A stretch of DNA of 64,000 bases from Undaria pinnatifida (Eukaryota > Sar > Phaeophyceae > Laminariales > Alariaceae), in NCBI GenBank assembly GCA_012845835.1, contig JABAKD010000009.1, positions 6,548,904 through 6,612,903 of the forward strand, written 5' to 3'. The notes below the pieces were generated by a model, which saw only the letters and a program-made list of their open reading frames with translations, was not told the origin of the DNA and did not search any database. Of this stretch, positions 54,960 to 64,000 are shown one piece after another; position 1 is the first letter of the stretch; each line of letters starts with the position of its first letter. The translations under genes were made by a program, and so were the position numbers.

Positions 54960-56880
54960 GAAGTCTGTTTCGTATAATGAGGCGCGCGAAGCGCGCAGCG
55001 TTGAGCCTTTTTTTTCATGGTTTTCCAAGGGAAAAAAAAGCCTCCTCATATCGGGTCGCATACTAGGGTAGGGTGTCTTGAACGACTTTCTCTATTTGTG
55101 TGTGTTTGTGTGCATGTTTGTGTAAGTCAAAGTGTTTTTCGGCCACGTTTGTCCACCGCACTCAACGTACACGGCACCAAGGCCAGTCCCGACGGGTCCC
55201 GTACACGCACAAATAACAGACAACTCTTCTCGAACTGGTTTCGCTGGAAGTCCTTGAGAGTTCGTCGAGGCAGGTGCGGCAACGTGTGTTTTCACCGCCA
55301 CCAAAACTGGGTTCCTCTTATCGTTTTCTTGATTTTTAAAAACATCGTACCAACGGACCAGAACCGAGAAACACGCGTCAATTGTCCACTAGTCGACAGC
55401 ACGTGATGAAACGGCCATTTTTTTCTTTTTAAAAATTCAGTTTTACCGATAAAAAAAAAAAGTAGAGTTAATTCCGCCGCACATGTAACACCCGAGTAAC
55501 CGCCTCATGATAAGCTCGTCGAAAAAGAGCACACAATACCCACAAGCCCACAAGCTCGTCGAGAACAACAACATGATCTCTCCGCCATCATACCCTTTTT
55601 GTTCGGAATACCAGAAGCAGTGATGTCGAACACACGGGTACACCCTCAATTGGAATCCAGGTACAATGCCCTCGGCGACCTGTCCAATCCAGACGGGTGG
55701 CCACGCCGCGTGAATGTTTACGAGAGCAGCTTCAGCAGAACGAATCCGCAGCCAATCTACCGCAGGAGCAATTGGTTCTGGGACGCGCTCAACGCCAATA
55801 CATTACAAGGAACTCCACGTATGATGCATCGCAGATATGGCTACTGCAGGTAATGAGGCCGCGCCTCATTACCTCTGATAACTAGCAACGTACCAACCTG
55901 GTAGCAGCACTGGCACAGCAGTACCACCTTCCAGCTACCAGGTATCAGGTACTAGTAATTAGTATATAATGAGGCGCGCTGCCTCTATACCTGCAGCAGT
56001 CCAATCTGCGATGCTGGGTGCTCACGGAAAACACAGGGGAGACCTGCAATCGAAAGAACAGCATAAGCGGCATATCTGGGCATTTGGTAGACAGCAGTAG
56101 TAGTAGGAGATGCGAACTGAACAAACCAACGCGAACGAACATCTGCGCTGTTTGATATTCACGTTCTGTTTTCAGAGAAAATAAAAGGTTGGTCGTACTC
56201 GTACGACTGGTGGTGCTGTATTCGTAGCAGGGGCAGCATTAGAATCACCACCACCAGCACAGCAGGAACAGAAGGTGTAGCAGCGGTAGTAACAGCAGCA
56301 CGGCACACGAGACCAGAGCCGGGTCAGTGTCGCCGTGCGCGTGTCTCGTCGATCAACCTCCTGAAAATAGGTACTCGTACATTGCAGCAGCATAGATACT
56401 GTACGAAGTTCGCCCGTTTTTGTTTTTTTCGGCTGAACTCTTGAAGGGACGATCTGCATCTCCGATCACCAAAACAAACAACCAACATCGGAGAAACCCA
56501 CTCTGCTGTATCGTAAAATACGTAGCCCAGCAACGCCTGCCTGTGAAACCGCACATCGTCGCACCTGTCTCAACGAACTCTCAACGACTTACTCGTACAG
56601 CGACACCAGCACGAGAAGAGTTGCCTAATTTTTGTGTGTGCATATATATGACCCGTCGGATCTGGCCTTCGTGCCGTGTACGTTGAGTGCGGTGGACAAA
56701 CGTGGCCGAAAAATCTGTTGACTTCCACAAACATACACACAAACACAAACAAACAGAGAAGGAAATTCGCGAGGCACCCTGCCCTAGTACGAGATCCGAG
56801 GCTTTTTTCCCTCGGAAAACCAAGAAAAAAAGGCTCAGCGCTGCGCGCTTCACGCGCCTCATTTTGACAAAGCTGTCTTG
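54960..56880. mobile_element. Element with inverted ends of about 330 bp
   Basis: The left end (about 54975-55300) and right end (56550-56870, inverted) match along the whole length: AATGAGGCGCG, GCGCAGCG, CAAGG/GAGGGAAAAAA, TCGGCCACGTTTGTCCACCG, CACTCAACGTACACGGCAC, CAACTCTTCTCG. By eye about 80% identical. The interior of about 1.25 kb holds the hairpin at 55849 and two overlapping open frames (55599-55853 and 55697-55885, with REQLQQNESAANLPQEQ) that I do not recognise. It may be a long-TIR DNA transposon or two oppositely inserted repeats. Confidence 0.6.
55849..55873. repeat. Hairpin GGTAATGAGGC / GCCTCATTACC
   Basis: Eleven-base arms with a 3-nt loop inside the long-TIR element; the arm carries the TAATGAGGC motif that also starts both outer ends of the element. 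Confidence 0.75.
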
Positions 56881-57073
56881 TACTACAATTGTACCTCATT
56901 ACTCACGAAAAAAACCAATACCTCTCCATGTACTCCACGAAATGAGTAATACCTTACCATACACCTTACGAGACAAGTCATACCTTACTATGCATCTCAC
57001 CAAAAGCCATGCTTATCCTCATACCTGGTACCTGGTAGGGGTACCTCACGGAACAAGAAACAAGCCAGAATAA

Positions 57074-57253
57074 CTACCTATCGGAACTAAGAGCTACGCT
57101 GTCACACGCCACACCTGCTTCAGACCGTCCAGCTGAGCTGGCCCATGAAACACTTGATATCGCCGGACAAACAAAAAAAGAGGTCCCCAGTCGGGGTACA
57201 CATATTACCAGGACCAACAGTCCACAATGCCACAAGGCAGAGCGGCGAGGCAT
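57074..57253 (-). CDS. Small open frame with signal peptide (hypothetical)
   Basis: A 59-codon frame from ATG 57253: MPRRSALWHC, a hydrophobic GLLVLVICVP core, then LGTSFFVCPAISSV. The layout and the LGT-F-V-PA-SSV string match the frame at 49971-50315, which argues that one or both are real, related leaders. It could be an isolated short protein or a first exon. Function unknown. Confidence 0.25.
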   Translation of the reverse strand: MPRRSALWHCGLLVLVICVPRLGTSFFVCPAISSVSWASSAGRSEAGVACDSVALSSDR

Positions 57254-57711
57254 GGTGCTTGGTAGCTGTGCAGAGGTGGACACATGTGGAGCTTTTCTCG
57301 AGCATAATCAATGACGTCATTTTACGGAGTTCCAACATATATTACGGCGTTCTTTATACAGTCTGTGAGTCGGTGATGCTCCTTTTACTGAGGTGGTTCT
57401 TCCTCGGAACAGAGAAGCCAGAAGACAGCGCGCTCATCAGCCCTGACACCACGGTGCAGCCAAACGCATCGTCGGGTACTTCCACCGGACTGAGCTAATT
57501 CAATTGAACAGCATTCATCCCAGCTTGGCCCCATCTTCAACGCCCACCGAATAGGACACGGCACAGCACACGTGTAAACCGCAGCTTTTCCCCTTGCCTG
57601 CAGCAGATCGGTTTGCCTCTCAAGGACTTCCCACATCACCTACCCATCATACTCGATACCCTGCCAGCACCCTAGCGAGAGCCCGAACATCTCACAGCAC
57701 AGCTGGGCACA

Positions 57712-58186
57712 ATGGCAGGCAACCCGTCCATCTCCTCCGATGAATCTAGAGGGACACCTCTTGCGCATGCTTCGCTTGGGCGAAGGAGGGAACGAGCGTC
57801 GAATGATGGCGTTTCTAGGGCTTTGCTCGCGAGAGCGGCGTCGTCTGCGTTGATGACGTTGGCGTGTTTGGGTTGGATGCCTGCTTCCTGTTATGCCTTC
57901 ATGGTGCCTGGGCCTGCTGCTGCGGGAGCGTTTTGTGGGTGCTCTGATAAGGAGGTGAGGTGACGGAAGGGATGGGGGGAGTTGTTTTACACACGGTCGT
58001 TGTTTGCTTGATGTTGCACAGCAGCAGTGCCCGATCGTGGGCTTACTGTACGGTACGATCCGTACGAGTATCATAGGCTTTTGGGGCGTGCCCCTGCTCG
58101 ACCAATGCAACGCACCAAGTGCAGTAGAGATGAGACGCAGATTTGCTATGCGTTGCCAGTTACTGATGTGTTGGAGGCTTGTATGA
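57712..58186 (+). CDS. Putative two-exon plastid-targeted protein (hypothetical)
   Basis: From ATG 57712, an N-terminal Arg/Ser-rich stretch leads to a hydrophobic segment (ASSALMTLACLGWM) and PASCYAFMVPGP, which fits a signal peptide followed by an ASAF-type site (here CYAF|M). Exon 1 ends at 57954 (GAG|GTGAGG). A pyrimidine-rich acceptor follows (TGTTGCACAG, 58021), and in the matching phase exon 2 reads QQCPIVGLLYGTIRT to a TGA at 58184-58186, with a hydrophobic middle (IIGFWGVPLL). In another phase exon 2 is also open. About 136 residues in all; family not recognised. Confidence 0.35.
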
Positions 58187-58209
58187 TACGTACTTATTAT
58201 AAACATAAA

Positions 58210-58282
58210 AATACACTCCAGCTGTGAGATCGAAGATTTGATCGAAACTCATCTTTGCAAGCTATACTCCGATCGCGCGTAT
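58210..58282 (+). repeat. R1 dispersed repeat
   Basis: CACTCCAGCTGTGAGATCGA, then GATCGAAACTCATCTTTGCA, AGCTATACTCC and GATCGCGCG. The core matches the reversed copy at 8166 especially well. Confidence 0.7.
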
Positions 58283-58759
58283 TGCGGGTTGTGTGTCCTC
58301 ACTCAGGATGTAGGTCGGCGACTCCCCTTGGAGAACTACAGCAGTCTCGTACAAAACCCGTTTTTGAGGGGGACAAAATCTGACAGCTGTGGAAGGAAAT
58401 GCATCAGTTTTTGTGTCGTACCACAGAAACACAGAAGCCAAACAGACACTTCAAGGTACACAGGTTGAGCCTGGCTCTCTCAGGCCGGAATCAGTACAGA
58501 TGCTCTCGCACAGGAAGCGTCGGCCAAATGTTTTACCCCCGTTATCCCGAGACTACATACAAGAAGCTAATAATAACCTGCACCGACGTAGTTGAGGACA
58601 AACTAGGAATTTGTCTGGGATTTTTTTGTGTAGCGAATGGGTTCAAGTTGGATTTTGCACTGAATCGCCGTTGCTTTTTTTGTTTTTACGCGAGTTTTTC
58701 ATGTTTTTCGGCATACTGGCTTCAAGATATGACACGGAGTAGATGTTCGCCACTCATCA

Positions 58760-59200
58760 CCAAGGTCGTGTTGGGTAGGGTACGGGTAGTTTGGGTAGGG
58801 TACCCAGAGTAGAACCCAACCTATCCGGGATCTGGGTACGGGTACGAGAGTAGTACCAAACCTACCCGCGATATTGGGTACGGGTACGAGAGTAGTACCC
58901 AACCTACCCGGGAGTTGGGTAGGGTATCGAGAGTAGTACAAAACTTACCCGGGATGTGGGTGCGGGTACGAGAGTAGTACCAAACCTACCCGCGATTTTG
59001 GGTATGGGCACTGGAGTAGTACCCAACCTACCCGAGATTTGGGTGGGGTACCGAGAGTCGTACAAAACCTACCCGCGATCTGGGTACGGGTACGAGAGTA
59101 GTACCCAACCTACCCGCGGGTACTCGGGTAGTGTACCCGTCCTCGGGTACGCGGGTATTGCCTGCGAATAGTCGGGTGCTCTACCTGTCCTCGCGTATCA
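58760..59200. repeat. GGGTA/TACCC minisatellite, left block
   Basis: Units of about 42-48 bp (TACCCGGGATCTGGGTACGG followed by GTACGAGAGTAGTACCAAACC). Each unit has inverted GGGTA and TACCC parts and can form hairpins. The same repeat resumes at 59755-60390 on the other side of a transposase-like pseudogene. Confidence 0.85.
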
Positions 59201-59249
59201 TCTACCAAGGTACGAAATGTACATAAATCAATATAGTCTTGGAGGTTTG

Positions 59250-59716
59250 CGGTATCCCTTCCCCCGTTCCGGCCTAGATCCCCGCAACGGCGTTCCATTT
59301 GCGCACGGTATCACTTTCTTTCTTTTTCGGCACGCGGTGCTGGCGTGGCAGTAGAATTCGGCTGTCGCATTCTTGCTGCCGTCCTTGTTGAGCTAAGTTG
59401 GCTTCGGCTTCACGTAGTTTCCCAGGCTGTACACGCAGGAGTCCTCACGGGCCCCTTCCTGCTAAAAATCAGCCGGTACCTTGAACGAGTCGATGGCGTC
59501 GATCACAGCCTGCGGCACGGCCTATTCCGCTTCAGTCCTCACGTCGAAGATCTTAGCGGACTCGACGACCCACACAGCCTCAGCCGTATTCGAGGCCCCT
59601 CCTTCCTCCGTCTCGACTTCGATCACCTCTCCCTGTTGTCCTGCCGCATCTTGCGAGGAGATTGCACCTGCATCATCGGTAGATGCGGCTGAACTACCAG
59701 AATCTGCGTCGCTCAT
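59250..59716 (-). pseudogene. BED-finger/hAT-like fragment interrupted only by TAG codons
   Basis: One minus-strand frame from ATG 59716 reads MSDADSGSSAASTDDAGA, an acidic stretch, AEAVWVVESAKIFDVRTEAE, TAG, AVPQAVIDAIDSFKVPADF, TAG, QEGAREDSCVYSLGNYVKPK, PT, TAG, then LNKDGSKNATAEFYCHASTA, CRKKK, and WNAVAGI, TAG. The C-x4-C plus basic string resembles the start of the BED zinc finger that opens many hAT transposases; this is an inference from pattern only. No TAA or TGA occurs in the frame over about 460 bp. It lies between two blocks of one minisatellite. Confidence 0.45.
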
Positions 59717-59754
59717 GACTGCCCCAGCTCTCCTGGTCGCGCTACTCGGGAACT

Positions 59755-60395
59755 CTGGGTAGTGGGTAGAGCAGAAAGTATACCCGCGTACTCAGTCGCA
59801 GGCCGCAGAACAAGGCCCGCAGAAATGCCCCGCGCACGCAATGTGACGTCACCAGTACTCCATTTCGCCGGGTACCGGGTAGATACCCAGGTCTCGTGTA
59901 GGTGCCAGGGTATCTACCCCACCTCGAGTAGCTGCCAGGGTATCTACCCGAGGTGGGGTAGAGTAGAGTACCGAGAGTAGTACCCAACCTACCCGCGACT
60001 TTGGGTAGGGTACGGAGAGTAGTACCCAACTTACCCGGGATCTGGGTAGGGTACGGAGAGTAGTACTAAACTTACCCAGGATTTGGGTACAAGTACGAGA
60101 GTAGTACAAAACCTACCCGCAGGTACCGGGTAGATACCCGAATACCTCCGGGTAGTTTAGGTAGAGTGCCGAGAGTAGTACCAAACCTACTCGCGACTTT
60201 GGGTAGGGCACGGAGAGGAGTACCCAACCTACCCGGGCTTTGGGTAGGGTACCGAGAGTCGTACAAAACTCACCCGGGATTTGGGTACGGGTACGAGAGT
60301 GGTACCACACCTACCCTCGAGCTGGGTAGGGTAAATACCCGGTTAAATACCCGCGGGTACTCGGGTAGAGTACCCTACCCAACAACTACCTTGCT
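59755..60395. repeat. GGGTA/TACCC minisatellite, right block
   Basis: The same unit as at 58760-59200, about thirteen degenerate copies, with a subset carrying GGTAGATACCC palindromes (59875-59950). Confidence 0.85.
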
Positions 60396-60399
60396 CAGG

Positions 60400-63000
60400 C
60401 AACTGTTGATGGTACCCCGATGTAGGCCATAGATCTTGATCTGTATAAGATTCGCCTACAGTAAGATCTGTGTACACTGCATGTGGAGACGAATGTTGGT
60501 TCTGATGATTTCCAAGATCGGAAAATCCACCGAAAAGGGGTGTTTCGTCCCGACCTCAGGCCGAGATCGGGACAAGGTATTTCTTCTTCAGGTGTTGTCT
60601 CGAGGTTAGGCCGCAAAGTTGCCCCCGCGCGCACACACGCACAGAGCAGCAGTAATTCGCGAAGATACGGCAGCCCCCTGAGACATTTGCCGAGCAGCTG
60701 CCGCTTGACCCTCGCGCACATCGATCGCCGTAGTCTGTATCGTGTTGTGGCGCTGCGGCACGTTTGTGCGTGTTTCGGCTTTTCCAAATAGCACAACCAC
60801 CCCTCTAGGCAACGAATATATTTAACATTGCTGTTAGCTTCTGCAACTAGACTCGTTATTACCATACACACTGTTTGGAAATCTTACGTCGGCATTCTGA
60901 TCTTTAGGCGGCGAAACGAATGTCAGGAACATCTGTGACCTGGATCGGGGTGCCATAAACAATGTCCTCATCACATATCACGTGATCAACGTGGGGCGCG
61001 TCAGGGCGCGTAGGTAGGTCTACGACGCTGTTTTTTTATTTTGCTGACTTTTCTGATGTCGATATCCACGATACGTCTTGCAGCCTAATGCCGCGGGGGA
61101 GATGCTCGCGAATCATCACGCGGGACGCGTGAACGGCCGAATGTTGAAAATGATGGTGGAAAATTGCTCGTTTCGATTTCCAGGGCACGTCGTATTATGT
61201 CAAAATGAAAATGTAACACTGGAAATTAGCCAATTGGCGAAAGGGAGTTTGGTTTTCCGTATTGCCCGGTTTTAAATTGGCAAATTAGGTAGTATTAAGG
61301 GGCCCCTTCAGTCAAAACTACAAAACGTTTCATGCGACGGAAAAGCAAGCCCTGCTGAGACAGCCCGCTGACAGAGAGAGCCTCAGATTTGGTGGCGGCG
61401 TCCTGTACAACAACTCTACAACGGCGGATGCCTGAAAGCCTAACAAAGTACCGGTATGGCAAGAGCCACAGACACTTCACATCGGCATGTCCCCGCGCGC
61501 ACGCGCCCTGTGCGCTTTTGTTCAGGTTGTAATGCGAGAAATTGTCAACGATACATCCGTCAGGGCCTCGCCTTGAGCCCGTTCCGAGCTAGCCTCGACC
61601 AGGAAAACCACGCTAGTGCTTCACACAACTCTCAGATCTTCTCCCGACGAACGTATACGCTGTTCGTGATGGCTTCTAGGAAGTGTAGGGGGCATTTGAT
61701 CTGCAAGCGAGGCCCGCTACATGAATGTTTGCGTGATGATATGACGTTGGTACAAAGTGTGATGTTGGGTGCTTGTACACGAGGCTTTTGGTACCCATAC
61801 TCTGCTGAGTGCGTGTGGCGTGCCTCTAACGGTCCCACTAGAGATCCATATGCGTTCGCCTACTACTGCAGTGCTTGGCCATGTGTCGAATTCTGGTTTG
61901 AACCCGTGTCAGTAGCGCGAAAAATGACGATTTTACCAACTTCGACCATGTTTACCGAGTCTGGAGGAGCTGGACTTGTGAAAGAGAGGCCTTTGTCGAC
62001 ACCATAAATGTGTCGGTTTGAAAATGTTCGAACCCAAGAAAGATGGCGCGTGTCCTGATATTTCTAAAACTGGCGAGAGGGAGATGGTCTGAGCCGTAGC
62101 ATTGGAGAAATGCCATTTTTCAAGGGCTCCGTAACCGTGTCAAACATACAACACAGACTGGATTAATACCATTCATACAGACATTACCTAACCGAACACG
62201 GAATTCGTATAGCCGGTTATGAATGATATGATCGTTCTTTTTCTCTTTTTGGTGCTGGAGCTATGCTGGAGTAGAGTCTGCGGCTCGCATCATACATACC
62301 GTGATACTCGGGACGAAAGTTACATACAGTCGTCCGCCCTCTATATTGCGGTGCACTTCTAGATGGCTATATACCCGCACTAAGGTTTGACCCCGAACTA
62401 TCTCGGCATAGTACGTTTATATATACCCGCACTAAGGTGGGACCCGGACTATCCCGCCATAGTGCGGTTCTCTGCAGGACGAGGCCGTGACGAGCGATTT
62501 TCACCGCACTAAACTGTGGCCCCGTACTAAAGGGTACAGCACTATCGGGAGACCACAACTGTGTGATAAGAAACTAGCAGCATCGAGATTTTTGACCCGG
62601 TCGATGCTTCGATGTTCGATACCCCTCGAGCCTGGGGTCGACGCCGGGCCTGCTCATGGGGCCTGTTTCTTTCGGGCGGGAAAGCACACCTGAGGTTTTC
62701 TTTGCCGCAAGACAGCCTCGGAACACTACCCGTACGTTCTACGGCTGGAGAACTGCGTTGGTTTTTTCGTCGAAAGCCCAAGCAGCACACACAGCAATTG
62801 CATGAAGTCACGCAGCGGTTCTTTGGCAAGTGGCGTGCCTGGTCTTTAGTCTTGCTTTATCTGCCTGTTATAAAGCTGTAGTAAACCTTGGCTGTACTGC
62901 GAAAGTTTTTTGACTCTGAATTTAGTAGGCTGTTCCTCAAGTGGAGGCGTGTTTGCGTCTTGACCAAGCAGCTTCTCCAAATCTGTTGGAATATACTTGC
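60400..63000. other. Mostly unassigned DNA; one 183-codon open frame
   Basis: The longest frame (61456-62007, plus) starts MARATDTSHRHVPARTRP and has Cys/Trp/Tyr-rich blocks (GFWYPYSAECVWRAS, CSAWPCVEFWFEP). I recognise no family and no splice context, so I do not call it a gene. At 62325-62545 two copies of TATACCCGCACTAAGGT and related CCGCACTA blocks form a short repeat, starting with ACAGTCGTCC as in the TIR element at 6957. Confidence 0.3.
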
Positions 63001-63209
63001 GTCTAAACCTTAACCCCTACCCTTACCCCGACCGCATGGGCACGTTCTCGGAATGGAGAATGGATAGCAGGAGCGGATTGGTGCTTGTTTTGTGGAAGCT
63101 GGCCCAAGTCGTGTGCGCGAAAAGTACGCAGTGCCGATTCGTATTACGAACACACACAGCTCGAAGTTGCAATTGTACACCAGCAGTTTGATGACACATG
63201 CTCTGCCTT

Positions 63210-63460
63210 CTTTTTTCAGCGAACGTTGCCCGAACGCCCAATCTAACAACTTCGAACACTGCTGTGGTCGTCCATCTCGGTTGCCTCGCCCGCCGGCCTG
63301 GCACTTGAAGGGCGCTGTAGTGCGGCGGTATAGCCAGAGGAGACCACTGCCCCAGGCAGGTCTGGGCTTGACGCGGGGCGGGGATGGTGAACGAGACGAC
63401 GGAGCGAGAGGGATGCGCATGCTTTGGTCGGGGGGAAAGCGGACAAAAGGCAACGAGGTG
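63210..63460 (+). CDS. Possible internal exon of an unknown gene
   Basis: A strong acceptor (CCTTCTTTTTTCAG, ending 63220) is followed by an open GC-rich frame (ERCPNAQSNNFEHCC..., GGKRTKGNE) and a good donor (GAG|GTGAGG at about 63460). A second open segment (about 63509-63626; RLLRNRVIRKAGFFVVVENK) follows another acceptor, but the phases do not obviously join. No family recognised. Confidence 0.2.
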
Positions 63461-63819
63461 AGGGTTTGACCTTGCGTCCACGCGTTTACTTCTTGTCGTT
63501 ATACAGCACAGGGCGTCTGTTGAGAAACAGGGTAATAAGAAAGGCAGGCTTTTTTGTTGTTGTGGAAAACAAGCAGTACGGGAGGCGTTATGCTGAAAGT
63601 ATTGTTGAGCGCGCCCTCTCCCAAGTGAGAAACCCAGCCTGGGATAGTGTTGGATAGCGTTGATGTTTCTTGTTAATCGTAGGTGTCCGGAATTGTGTAG
63701 ACGCTTTTTAACGACTTGTCATCGGTGGCGTCGCGCGAGGTTTAGCGACAGTGTGGTTGTGGCGCTACTTCTGTGTCGAGCCTTGTTGAGGTGCATCAGC
63801 AGCAGCATAGCTTAAAACA

Positions 63820-63862
63820 AGTAGGCAGGCAGGCAGGCAGGCAGGCAGACAGGCAGGCAGAC
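63820..63862. repeat. (GGCA)n microsatellite
   Basis: About nine tetranucleotides GGCA/GACA. The Gln/Ala/Gly/Arg frame across it is an artefact. Confidence 0.9.
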
Positions 63863-64000
63863 GACCGGCACGATCGACACGGCGTCAAAGCTATAAAAGC
63901 TCCAAAACACATATTCTTGCATCGACCCGTCGCTGAAGTATGTGCTCGGACCTTCGAGGGACGGAATCGACGCGTGGCCTATGAATAGTCCGGAGACACG

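Noticed and set aside
61456-62007. 183-codon open frame as a gene
   Set aside because: No recognised domain, no splice context and unremarkable codon use. Kept only as a note in the region entry.

Overview
The window looks like nuclear DNA of a multicellular or filamentous photosynthetic stramenopile, most likely a brown alga (Phaeophyceae). Four conserved genes are cut by many GT-AG introns of 0.2-2.6 kb. The plastid-type Hsp90 begins with a signal peptide followed by a SAF|T motif, which is the bipartite leader of plastids acquired by secondary endosymbiosis of a red alga. Intergenic and intronic DNA is full of short mobile elements and minisatellites. The organism call is inference; the gene calls rest on protein motifs I could read and on splice phases that close without a gap.

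Layout: (1) 622-5022 (+): 3' part of NOC3, a ribosome-biogenesis factor, three exons, with a hairpin-rich repeat array in its second intron. (2) 5.0-17.2 kb: no convincing protein gene. It holds a Tc1/mariner-like terminal-inverted-repeat (TIR) element, a MITE, three tRNA-derived SINE-like repeats and two nearly identical tRNA-Leu(CAG) genes. (3) 17262-28710 (-): a complete ten-exon prenylcysteine oxidase/lyase (PCYOX-like), 523 codons. (4) 29179-38159 (+): a complete eleven-exon plastid HSP90, 776 codons, with one GC-AG intron and decayed copies of its own exon edges inside its introns. PCYOX and HSP90 are divergent, about 470 bp apart. (5) 38.2-44.0 kb: minisatellites, nested MITEs and a long (TAC)n tract. 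(6) 44072-48747 (-): a DUF1823-family gene, probably plastid, 5' end not found, with a dead LINE reverse transcriptase in one intron. (7) 49-64 kb: transposon remains (copia RNase H, a BED-finger-like pseudogene, an element with about 330-bp inverted ends), minisatellites and several small, weakly supported open frames, some with signal peptides.

The genes do not form a pathway. NOC3 serves 60S ribosome assembly; PCYOX recycles prenylcysteine from degraded prenylated proteins; HSP90C folds and imports plastid proteins; DUF1823 is a plastid/cyanobacterial protein of unknown role. I found no single undescribed system. The most unusual signals are a roughly 75-bp repeat lying in the sense orientation in several introns, the ghost exon-edge duplications in HSP90, and a pseudogene frame interrupted only by TAG codons.
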